Source of the DNA: Actinomycetes bacterium
GTDB taxonomy: Bacteria > Bacillota > Sulfobacillia > Sulfobacillales > JAIMBI01
Direction: 5' to 3'
Length of the DNA: 57,734 nucleotides
NCBI GenBank assembly: GCA_023565505.1
Contig: JAIMBI010000022.1
Location: 1 to 57,734, forward strand
Below the pieces are notes generated by a model, which made no database searches, had not been told where the DNA came from, and saw only the letters and a program-made list of their open reading frames with translations. Every line of letters begins with the position of its first letter. Position 1 is the first letter of the stretch. A program made the translations under genes and the position numbers. This document shows positions 51,197 through 57,734 of the stretch, piece after piece.

Positions 51197-51685
51197 ATGA
51201 TGGCCGCATCGTCCGCTTCCCCCGACGCACCGCGTATCCGCACCATTCGGCTCACGAGTCGATCGGCCGAGGATCTCCGCACCGTGGCGCGCGTGCGCGA
51301 CTTCACCGTCATCGGCGACGAGCCACGGGCCCTCGGCGGCCAGGATTCCGGTCCTACGCCGATGGAATGGGTGCTCGCCGGTCTGGCGAGCTGCATGACC
51401 GTGACGGCCCGGCTGGTCGCGCGCGAGCTCGGTCTTGAACTGGGGCCCGTGAGCTTCTCGCTCGAAGGCGACCTCGATGTCCGTGGCCTCTTCGGACAGG
51501 CCGATGTGCGGCCCGACTTCCAGACGGTCCGGGGGACGCTCCGGCTGGGTTCGTCCCTGCCGCCGGCCGCCTTGGACCAGCTCCGCGAGGCCGTGCTCCG
51601 GCGCTCGCCGGCGTACCAGTTGTTCCGGGCCGCGGGGGTGGCGCTCCACATCGACTGGATCGCCGGCACCGGCGCCGAGGCCTAG
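51197..51685 (+). CDS. OsmC family protein with a single conserved cysteine
   Basis: 162 aa; ATG 51197 or 51200 (AAGGAGG 4 or 7 nt upstream). OsmC pattern GPTPMEWVLAGLASCMTVTARLVA with the first cysteine. The second family position, normally in a Cys-Pro or Cys-x-x-Ser context, reads RRSPAYQLF, so the usual two-thiol peroxidase chemistry is not available. Related single-Cys forms occur in sulfur metabolism clusters. It lies 79 nt after the SAM-regulated symporter on the same strand and may share its transcript. Its stop abuts the converging mscS stop. Confidence 0.83.
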   Translation: MMAASSASPDAPRIRTIRLTSRSAEDLRTVARVRDFTVIGDEPRALGGQDSGPTPMEWVLAGLASCMTVTARLVARELGLELGPVSFSLEGDLDVRGLFGQADVRPDFQTVRGTLRLGSSLPPAALDQLREAVLRRSPAYQLFRAAGVALHIDWIAGTGAEA

Positions 51686-52594
51686 CTAGGCCGGCGCACG
51701 GCCTTCCGCCGTCTCGTAGCGCGCCACGCAATCGAGGGCCGCGACCAGCATCCGGTGTCGGACCGCCTCGTCGGGACCGTGGTGCGTCACCACCATGACA
51801 ACCGAATAGGTGGTGGGTCCGAAGTCGGCCAGCCAGACGGCGGGGGCGGGTGCCTCGGGTCCCACCAGGGCGGCCAGTTCGCACTCCAGCTGCGGGAGCA
51901 GTCGGGCTGCCGGCACGGCCCGCGGTACGTCGAAACGGCAGCGGATGCGGTGGGCGCCGGAACGCGTCCGGTTCGTCACCGCCGCCTGCACCACCACGCC
52001 GTTGGGGACGGTCATGAAGAGGCCGCTCTCCAGGCGGAGCGCGGTGTACATCAGGTTGATGTCCGCGACCGTGCCGACATACGCCGGGCGCATCGCTTCG
52101 TGGGGGTAGGACGGCATGAGGAGGGGGTACTGCCACGCCACCAGTTCGATCTCGTCCCCCACCTCGAAGGGGTGAAAGAGAACCAGCCAGACGCCGGCCA
52201 ACAGGTTCTGGAAGAGCGTCTGACCAGCCAGACCGACGATGACCGTGAGGAACGCGCCGCCGAAGACCACCGACGAGACACCGACGCCGAAGGCGGCCAA
52301 GACGGCCAAAGCCACCGCCACGTAGAGCACCAAACGCAGCAGGAAGCGGAGGGTCGTCAGCTGCCGGCGGCCCCAGTGGAGGGCGGCGCGATTGAACACG
52401 TAGCGCTCCAGCACGACGGACAAGGCGCTGCCGATGAGCCAGACGGCGGCCGCCTTGAGCGGATCGCGCAACGGCAACGGCAGCCGGGTGATGAGCCCCT
52501 GCTGCTGGTTGAGCGCGACGGCCAACGCGAGGATGACCGCCAGCACCAAGGCCATCCAGGCCCACGGGTGGCCTTTGCGGTTGTCGTCGGTCAC
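51686..52594 (-). CDS. MscS-type small-conductance mechanosensitive channel
   Basis: 302 aa. Four hydrophobic segments (~12-30, 44-64, 83-104, 106-125). The pore helix and following beta domain carry the MscS signature GLAGQTLFQNLLAGVWLVLF then HPFEVGDEIEL, and VADINLMYTALRLESG and VPNGVVVQ. It opens under membrane tension to release solutes. Shorter than E. coli MscK but similar to MscS/YnaI. It converges on the OsmC gene. Confidence 0.92.
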   Translation of the reverse strand: MTDDNRKGHPWAWMALVLAVILALAVALNQQQGLITRLPLPLRDPLKAAAVWLIGSALSVVLERYVFNRAALHWGRRQLTTLRFLLRLVLYVAVALAVLAAFGVGVSSVVFGGAFLTVIVGLAGQTLFQNLLAGVWLVLFHPFEVGDEIELVAWQYPLLMPSYPHEAMRPAYVGTVADINLMYTALRLESGLFMTVPNGVVVQAAVTNRTRSGAHRIRCRFDVPRAVPAARLLPQLECELAALVGPEAPAPAVWLADFGPTTYSVVMVVTHHGPDEAVRHRMLVAALDCVARYETAEGRAPA

Positions 52595-52724
52595 CGGTCG
52601 CCCTCCTGTCGGTACCGTCTCGCCCTATTGTACTCGGACAGAGCCGGAGACCGAGGAGCCGGCGGGACCGTTCCCGTCGGTCGTCTCCGCCGGGGAGGGC
52701 GGCAACGCCGGGACCGGGGCGGGA

Positions 52725-52758
52725 GACCCCGGTCCGGCGGCGCGGCCGGACCGGGGTC
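52725..52758 (-). terminator. terminator of the formate dehydrogenase operon
   Basis: Perfect 14-bp stem GACCCCGGTCCGGC/GCCGGACCGGGGTC with a 6-nt loop, 39 nt after the last gene. No T run. It is the longest stem found in the window. Confidence 0.6.
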
Positions 52759-52797
52759 GCTGCCCGGTCGTGCCGGCCCGCGGCGCGAACCGCGGGG

Positions 52798-53721
52798 TCA
52801 GGAGGATTCCCGGTCCCCGAAGTCCTGCACGAAGGCAAAGCCGAATCGGCCCTTGACGCAGAGATGACCGTGGCCGACCTGGTTGTCCAGCGGCGACGTC
52901 ACCTTGACGATGCGGTTGTCCTGGACATGCAGGGCGAGGGTGCACCCCACGCCGCAATACGGGCAGATCGTCTCGGTCACCGTCTGTCGCGCCGGATCCC
53001 ACGTACCGGCCTGTCGCATGTCGTACTCGCTCTTGAACATCAGGGCGCCGGTCGGACAGACACCGACACAGTTGCCGCAGTAAACGCACGCCGATTCCGG
53101 CAAAGGGACGTCGAACTCGGTGGACACGTGCGCGTCGAAGCCTCGGCCCGCCACCCAGATGGCGAACGTGTGCTGCGCCTCGACCCCGCACGCCTCCACG
53201 CACTTGTAACACAGGATGCACCGGCTGTAGTCGCGCACGTACAACTCGTTGTCGATCTTCACCGGTTGGGCCACGGTCGCCGCCCGCCCCGTCTCGGGCG
53301 GGTGATGATGGCCCGCGGGTTGAGCCGTCCAGGGGCGCTCCTGGGACGGCCCGTACCGGCCGGGATCGGCGCCGAACTCCTTTAACCACCGTCCGACCGC
53401 CTCCTCGGCGGCGGAAAGATCCACCGCCGAGGCCAGCAGCTCCAGCACCATCCTGCGGCTGGTGCGGACCCGCGGCGAGTCGGTGTGGACGACCATCCCC
53501 GCTTCCACCGGCCGGGAGCACGCCGGCACCAGCGTCCGACTGCCCTCCAGCTCCACCACGCAAACGCGGCAGACACTGACCGGCGCAAGGTTCTCCAGGA
53601 AACAGAGGGTCGGCACCTCGACGCCGGCGGCCATACAGGCCTCCCGGATGGTCTGCCCTTCCCGGGCCAAGACCGGTCGGCCGTCGATGGTGACCTCGAG
53701 CGTCCGCATGGTCTCGCTCAC
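52798..53721 (-). CDS. formate dehydrogenase iron-sulfur subunit carrying the N-terminal half of FdhA
   Basis: 307 aa; the GTG at 53721 overlaps the NuoEF-like stop by 4 nt, with a GGAGGGGGAGGGG site upstream. Domains in order: 2Fe-2S ferredoxin (Cys in PTLCFLENL, SVCRVC and LVPAC), two 4Fe-4S ferredoxin motifs (CILCYKCVEAC and CVYCGNCVGVCPTG), and finally the molybdopterin-oxidoreductase 4Fe-4S domain (ICPYCGVGC ... LCVKGRFG, including the conserved Lys). In most bacterial NAD-linked formate dehydrogenases these domains are the first ~270 residues of FdhA; here they form a separate protein. It would relay electrons from the Mo/W site to the NuoEF module. Confidence 0.9.
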   Translation of the reverse strand: MSETMRTLEVTIDGRPVLAREGQTIREACMAAGVEVPTLCFLENLAPVSVCRVCVVELEGSRTLVPACSRPVEAGMVVHTDSPRVRTSRRMVLELLASAVDLSAAEEAVGRWLKEFGADPGRYGPSQERPWTAQPAGHHHPPETGRAATVAQPVKIDNELYVRDYSRCILCYKCVEACGVEAQHTFAIWVAGRGFDAHVSTEFDVPLPESACVYCGNCVGVCPTGALMFKSEYDMRQAGTWDPARQTVTETICPYCGVGCTLALHVQDNRIVKVTSPLDNQVGHGHLCVKGRFGFAFVQDFGDRESS

Positions 53722-55577
53722 CGCGTCCCCTCCCCCTCCGTCAGCAACCCCAGCCGGATGGCGGATTCCACCGCGTTGGCCGCTGTCTGGCCCAGGCCGC
53801 AGATCGAGGCGTCCCGCATCACGGCGGCCAAGTCCTGGTGCAGCCGGACCTCGTCCGCCACCGACCCCTGCGGCCTGCCGGCCAACAGGCGGTCGACCAG
53901 TTCCTCCTGCCGTACCGTGCCGATGCGGCACGGTACGCACTGCCCGCACGACTCGTCCCGGAAGAACCGCGCGATGCGACGGACCACGGCCCCGAGGTCC
54001 ACCGTGTCGTCGAACACCACGACCGCCCCCGACCCGAGGGTCGCCCCATATTGTCGGACCCCCTCCGGGGACAACGGCATGTCCAAGGCGTCCGGGCCGA
54101 CGAAACCGCCGGCCGCGCCGCCGAGAAGGACGGCCCGGAGACGGCGGCCCTCCGGCAGTCCGCCCGCCAGCTCCAGCAATGCCCCCAGCGGGGTCCCGAA
54201 CGGGACTTCGTACAACCCCGGGGCCCGGACGCCCCCGGACACCGAGAACAGGCGCGTACCGGTGCCGTCGGCCGTCCCCGTCCGGGCGTAGGTCAACCCG
54301 CCGAGCCGGAGGATGACCGGAATGTTGGCCAGCGTCTCCACGTTGTTGATGACCGTCGGCTGCCCGAACAATCCCCGCGCGGCGGGGAACGGCGGCTTGT
54401 TGCGCGGCTCGGCCCGGCGTCCTTCGATGGCGTTGAACAGCGCCGTCTCCTCGCCGCAGACGTATGCGCCCGCGCCGACCCGGATCTCGATGTCGAAGGC
54501 GAAGGGACGGCCTAGGATCTGCTCGCCCAGGAGACCGCGCCGCCGGGCCTGCTCGACCGCGTGCGTCACCCGACGCAGGGCCAGCGGGTATTCGCCGCGC
54601 ACGAAGAGGTAGCCGCGGGCCGCCCCGACGGTGTAGGCCGCGATGATCATGCCTTCGATGACCGCGAAGGGGTCCTGTTCGAGGAGCACCCGGTCCTTGA
54701 ACGTCCCCGGCTCCGACTCGTCCGCATTGCAGACGAGGTAGTGCGGCCGGCGTGGATTCTGGGCGACCGCCGCCCACTTGGTGGCCGTGGGGAACGCGGC
54801 TCCGCCCCGCCCCACCAGGCGGGCTTCCCGAATCTCCCTCAGGACGCCCTCGGGACCCAGAGCGAGGGCCCGTCGCAGCGCCTCGAACCCCCCGGCGGCC
54901 CGGTACGCGTCCAGGTCCTCGGGATCCACGCGGCCGACCCGCTCCAGGAGAAAGCCGACCCCCCCTGGGGCCCAACCGACCCGGGTCGGGACGGGCGACG
55001 GCAGCTCCCCCCCTTCGTCGGCCCACGCGCGCAGCACCTGCGGGTCCGCCGGACCCGTCACCGCTTCGACGGGTTCCCGCCCCGCCCGCTGCACGAAGAC
55101 GGCCGGCGCTGCCGCACAGTGGCCAAGGCAGCCGCTCCGCACCCAGGTGCGGTCGCTTCCCGGCAGAGGCTCCCCCTCCGGGCCCCAACGTGCCTCCAAG
55201 GCGGCCGCCACGCGCTCGGCACCCCGGAGGCGGCAGGCCACGTCGTCGCACACGTGGACCGTCACGGCAGGCCGCCGGGTCACCGGCAGCAGGGCGTAGA
55301 AGCTCGCCACGCCGTACACTTCGGCGGGCGGGAGCATGAGCCGCCGGGCGACATAAGCCAATCCGCCCGGGCTTACGTACCCGACCCGCCGGGCCAGGGC
55401 CGAGAGCGCCGGCAGCAAGAGGTCGCGCCGCGTCTCCTCCCGCCGGGCCACATGGAGGTCCCGGGGCCAGCGCGCGCCGCCGGTCCACGCGGACGGGGGC
55501 GGACCCAGGACGGCGTCCACCGCGTCGATCTCCTCAAGACTGGCCGTCGTGGGACGGTAACGTTCGTCCGCGGTCAT
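53718..55577 (-). CDS. NuoE-NuoF fusion: NADH-binding subunit of formate dehydrogenase
   Basis: 619 aa; the ATG overlaps the fdhA stop by 4 nt. Residues ~1-190 are a NuoE-type 2Fe-2S thioredoxin-fold domain (GVASFYALLP, the Cys pair in VCDDVACR, and SGCLGHC). The rest is NuoF: RGRGGAAFPTATKW-type NADH/FMN loop (LVGRGGAAFPTATKW), CNADESEPGTFKDR, GAGAYVCGEETAL, ESCGQCVPCRIGT and a fourth Cys in CGLGQ for the 4Fe-4S cluster. It passes electrons from formate to NAD+. Such fusions are known in FdhB/HydB-like proteins. Confidence 0.95.
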   Translation of the reverse strand: MTADERYRPTTASLEEIDAVDAVLGPPPSAWTGGARWPRDLHVARREETRRDLLLPALSALARRVGYVSPGGLAYVARRLMLPPAEVYGVASFYALLPVTRRPAVTVHVCDDVACRLRGAERVAAALEARWGPEGEPLPGSDRTWVRSGCLGHCAAAPAVFVQRAGREPVEAVTGPADPQVLRAWADEGGELPSPVPTRVGWAPGGVGFLLERVGRVDPEDLDAYRAAGGFEALRRALALGPEGVLREIREARLVGRGGAAFPTATKWAAVAQNPRRPHYLVCNADESEPGTFKDRVLLEQDPFAVIEGMIIAAYTVGAARGYLFVRGEYPLALRRVTHAVEQARRRGLLGEQILGRPFAFDIEIRVGAGAYVCGEETALFNAIEGRRAEPRNKPPFPAARGLFGQPTVINNVETLANIPVILRLGGLTYARTGTADGTGTRLFSVSGGVRAPGLYEVPFGTPLGALLELAGGLPEGRRLRAVLLGGAAGGFVGPDALDMPLSPEGVRQYGATLGSGAVVVFDDTVDLGAVVRRIARFFRDESCGQCVPCRIGTVRQEELVDRLLAGRPQGSVADEVRLHQDLAAVMRDASICGLGQTAANAVESAIRLGLLTEGEGTR

Positions 55578-57511
55578 GCCCCGACCTCCACCCCGGCAGG
55601 ACGGGCCGCCCCGAGACGCTCGACGCGCACCGCCGCCGCTTTGAACTCCGACGTACCGGACTGGGGATCCCAGTGATCCGGCGTCAGCACGTTGGTGTTG
55701 ACCTCGTCCGGGAAGTGGAACGTCATGAACGCCAGTCCCGGACGGAGCCCGGGGTCCGTCCGCACCGGCGCCTCGACCGCCCCGCGGCGGGACACGATCC
55801 GGACGCGCTCGCCCTCATGCAACCCCAGGTCCCGCATGTCCTCCGGAGACAGGTGGAGGAACTCGCCCTGCGCCGACGGCGGCTTGTACCGGGTCGTCAT
55901 GACGCCCGTGTTGAACGACTCCAGGCGCCGACCGGTGGTCAGGCGCAACGGAAACTCGGGCGTCAGCGCATCCACCGGGGGATCGTACTGCACCGGCTTG
56001 AACGGAGCCGGGGGCCCTTCCAGCGGCTCCCGCCACAGACGCGCGTGCAGAAACGGCGTCCCGGGGTGCGATTCGTCCGGGCACGGCCATTGGATGCCCC
56101 CGAGCGCCTCGAGGCGGGCGTAGCTCATGCCCCGGTGCATGGGGGACAGGCGGCGGCACTCGTCCCAGACCTGCTCGGCCGTCGGCTCGCCCCACGCGTG
56201 CCCGAGCCGCGCGGCCAGCTGCGACAGGATGACGAGGTCGTCCCGTGTGCCGGGCGGGGGCTCCAGCGCCTTGCGCACCCGCTGCACCCGGCGCTCGCTC
56301 GACGTCACCGTGCCTTCCGACTCGCACCACGATGCCGTGCTAGGCAGCACCACGTCGGCCAACTCCGCCGTCCGCGTGAGAAACAGATCCTGCACCACGA
56401 GGTGGTCCAGGCCCTTGAGGAGGCGTTCGGCCCGCCCGGCGTCCGCCTCGGATTGGGCCGGGTTCTCGCCGATGACGTAGAGGGCCCGCAGCGTTCCCCG
56501 TTCCATCGCGTCGAACATCTGCGCCAAGTGCATGCCGCGCCGCGGTTGAATACGGCAGCCCCAGGCCGCTTCGAAGCGCGCCCGCGCCGCCTCGTCCGTC
56601 TCGATGTCCTGGAAGCCGGGGAGCTTGTTGGGTAGCGCCCCCATGTCCCCGCCGCCCTGCACGTTGTTCTGGCCCCGGAGCGGGTTGAGCCCCGATCCGT
56701 AGCGTCCCACGTGGCCGGTGAGCAACGCCAGGTTGATCAGCGCGAACACGTTGTCCACGGCGTTGTGGTGCTCCGTGATACCCAAGGTCCAGCACAACTC
56801 CGCCCGCTCGGCCCGGGCGTAGTCGTGGGCGAGCTGGCGGATGACGTCCCGCGGCACCCCCGTGACCTCTTCCGCCCACTCCAAGGTGCACGGTTCCACC
56901 GCCTCGCGGTAGGCCTCGAAGCCCACCGTGGCCCGTCGGACGAAGGTCTCGTTCACCAGCCCGGCGTGGATGATCTCCCGGCCCACCGCGTTGGCCAGGG
57001 CGATGTCGCTGCCGACGTCCAACCCCACCCAGAGGTGCGCCCACTCCGCCGACGCCGTGCGCCGCGGGTCCACCACGTAAAGGCGCGCGCCGTTGCGGAT
57101 GCCCTTGAGCACGTGGTGGAAGAAGATCGGGTGCGCCTCACGGGCGTTGGACCCCCACAGGATGATGAGGTCGGTCTCCTCGATCTCCCGATACGAACTG
57201 GTACCGCCTCCAGCCCCGAATACCGTCGCCAGACCGACGACGCTCGGAGCGTGTCAGGTGCGGTTGCAGCTGTCGATGTTGTTGGACCCCAGCACCACCC
57301 GGGCGAACTTCTGCGCCAGGAAGTTGACCTCGTTCGTGGCCTTGGAGCAGCTGAAGACGCCCACCCCGTCCGGTCCGTACCGTTCGAGCGTCCGGGCCAG
57401 CCCTGCCGCGGCGCGGTCCAGCGCCTCGTCCCAGGTCGCCGGCCGCAACGTCCCGTCGTCGCCGCGCACCAGCGGCGTCGTCAGCCGACCGCCCTTAAGC
57501 TTTCGGCCCAT
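55574..57511 (-). CDS. fdhA: selenocysteine-containing formate dehydrogenase catalytic subunit (molybdopterin domain)
   Basis: 645 aa including Sec86, read through an in-frame UGA at 57254-57256. Start is the ATG at 57511 with GGGAGG 10 nt upstream. Around the UGA the protein reads NNIDSCNRT-Sec-HAPSVVGLATVFG, the canonical FDH active site where Sec binds Mo or W and His follows. A bSECIS-like hairpin lies 11 nt after the UGA. Downstream landmarks: YREIEETDLIILWGSNAREA, LRGQNNVQGGGDMGALPN, YVIGENPAQSEAD, VLPSTASWCESEGTVTSSER, and the C-terminal FPLRLTTGR domain. The usual N-terminal 4Fe-4S domain is absent; it lies in the last gene of the operon. Reaction: formate + NAD+ to CO2 + NADH, possibly reversible. 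Confidence 0.94.
57224..57242 (-). promoter_or_regulatory. bacterial SECIS element in fdhA
   Basis: On the minus strand, 11 nt after the UGA: stem CGTCGTC with GGCGACG (7 bp, one G-U) and loop GGTCT. The GGUCU apical loop and its distance from the UGA match the E. coli fdhF SECIS, which SelB recognises to insert selenocysteine. Confidence 0.9.
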
Positions 57512-57734
57512 CGTATCCGAGCCTCCCCTCACATCCCCCGAACCTTTGGCGCACGCGGCGCGGGGGGGCCCCGGGCCCCCCCGGCCCCCCGGCGCCCCCC
57601 GCCCCCCGGGGGGTTTGGGTGCCGGGGGGGGGGGGCGCCCCCCCCCCCCCCCGCGGGGGGCGCGCGCCGCCATCCGCCGCACCACCTCGCGCTGCCGCGG
57701 CGTGGGGCGCCGCAGGACGGTGTGCAGCGTCACC
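57512..57734. other. upstream end of the fdh operon and window edge
   Basis: The first ~50 bp hold the fdhA ribosome binding site. Beyond lies the homopolymer tract. The frame running leftward from the window edge (PTPRQREVVRRMAARAP) might be the end of another gene, but it cannot be judged. Confidence 0.3.
57561..57662. repeat. G/C homopolymer low-complexity tract
   Basis: About 100 bp made almost only of runs of G and C, up to 15 bases long. It has no codon structure. Probably an assembly or read-quality artefact near a contig end. Confidence 0.75.

Noticed and set aside
51681..51690. Palindrome CCTAGCTAGG at the junction of the OsmC and mscS genes
   Set aside because: It is fully explained by the two back-to-back TAG stop codons of converging genes; too short to be a terminator or operator.
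57561..57662. Long G and C runs as a biologically meaningful repeat or G-quadruplex element
   Set aside because: Runs up to 15 bases at the window edge with no codon structure look like a sequencing or assembly artefact.
1..57734. CRISPR arrays, tRNA or rRNA genes, and insertion sequences with intact transposases
   Set aside because: I looked for regular direct repeats, tRNA T-loop patterns and transposase motifs and saw none that I could support.

Overview
The window is very GC-rich DNA whose markers are those of a high-GC Firmicute. It holds the C-terminus of CodY, a SAM-I (S-box) riboswitch with an intrinsic terminator, strong GGAGG ribosome binding sites, and many GTG/TTG starts with short gene overlaps. 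A Thermaerobacter/Symbiobacterium/Sulfobacillus-like lineage would fit, but that is inference. A CtaA-type heme A synthase and a cupredoxin lipoprotein suggest aerobic respiration. The window also encodes a selenocysteine-containing NAD-linked formate dehydrogenase, so the organism must decode UGA as Sec.

Layout. 0-10 kb: codY end, a membrane-anchored propeller-like protein, a two-gene AddAB-like helicase/nuclease, a Cof-type HAD phosphatase, then a leftward operon of NifU-like protein, gamma-glutamyltransferase and an esterase. 10.1-14.1 kb: a decayed stretch (DUF932 remnant, frameshifted VOC protein) around an intact HSL-type esterase. 14.2-16.7 kb: methyltransferase-like membrane protein, cupredoxin lipoprotein, heme A synthase. 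17.1-23.3 kb: a rightward cluster of Zn-alcohol dehydrogenase, SCP2-like protein, aldehyde dehydrogenase, HAD hydrolase, a FabF-like protein that has lost its catalytic Cys and one His, and a class II aldolase-like protein. 23.3-28.5 kb (leftward): a radical SAM/SPASM protein, paaABCD (phenylacetyl-CoA epoxidase) and an MDR dehydrogenase. 28.8-33.3 kb: a flavoprotein without its redox disulfide, AlkA-like glycosylase, DUF488, OsmC, enoyl-CoA hydratase.

33.4-36.8 kb: nadCBA, the de novo NAD operon, behind a perfect 10-4-10 inverted repeat that overlaps its promoter. 36.9-42.9 kb: a sugar or polyol operon (binding lipoprotein, ATPase, permease, LacI regulator, Gfo/Idh/MocA oxidoreductase, Zn polyol dehydrogenase) with a LacI-type operator at its promoter. 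43-48 kb: thiol peroxidase beside three decayed genes (PucR/CdaR-type regulator, aquaglyceroporin, formaldehyde-dehydrogenase-like Zn-ADH). 48.3-52.6 kb: NmrA-like protein, SAM riboswitch, sodium:solute symporter, OsmC, MscS channel. 52.8-57.5 kb (leftward): formate dehydrogenase operon, with the alpha subunit split into two genes on either side of a NuoE-NuoF fusion and an in-frame UGA followed by a bSECIS-like hairpin.

How the genes may work together (inference): the ADH/ALDH pair at 17-20 kb could turn an aryl alcohol such as 2-phenylethanol into an acid feeding the neighbouring paaABCD epoxidase. Formate dehydrogenase yields NADH, and nadCBA supplies NAD. The last ~170 bases of the window contain long G and C homopolymers that look like a low-quality contig end.
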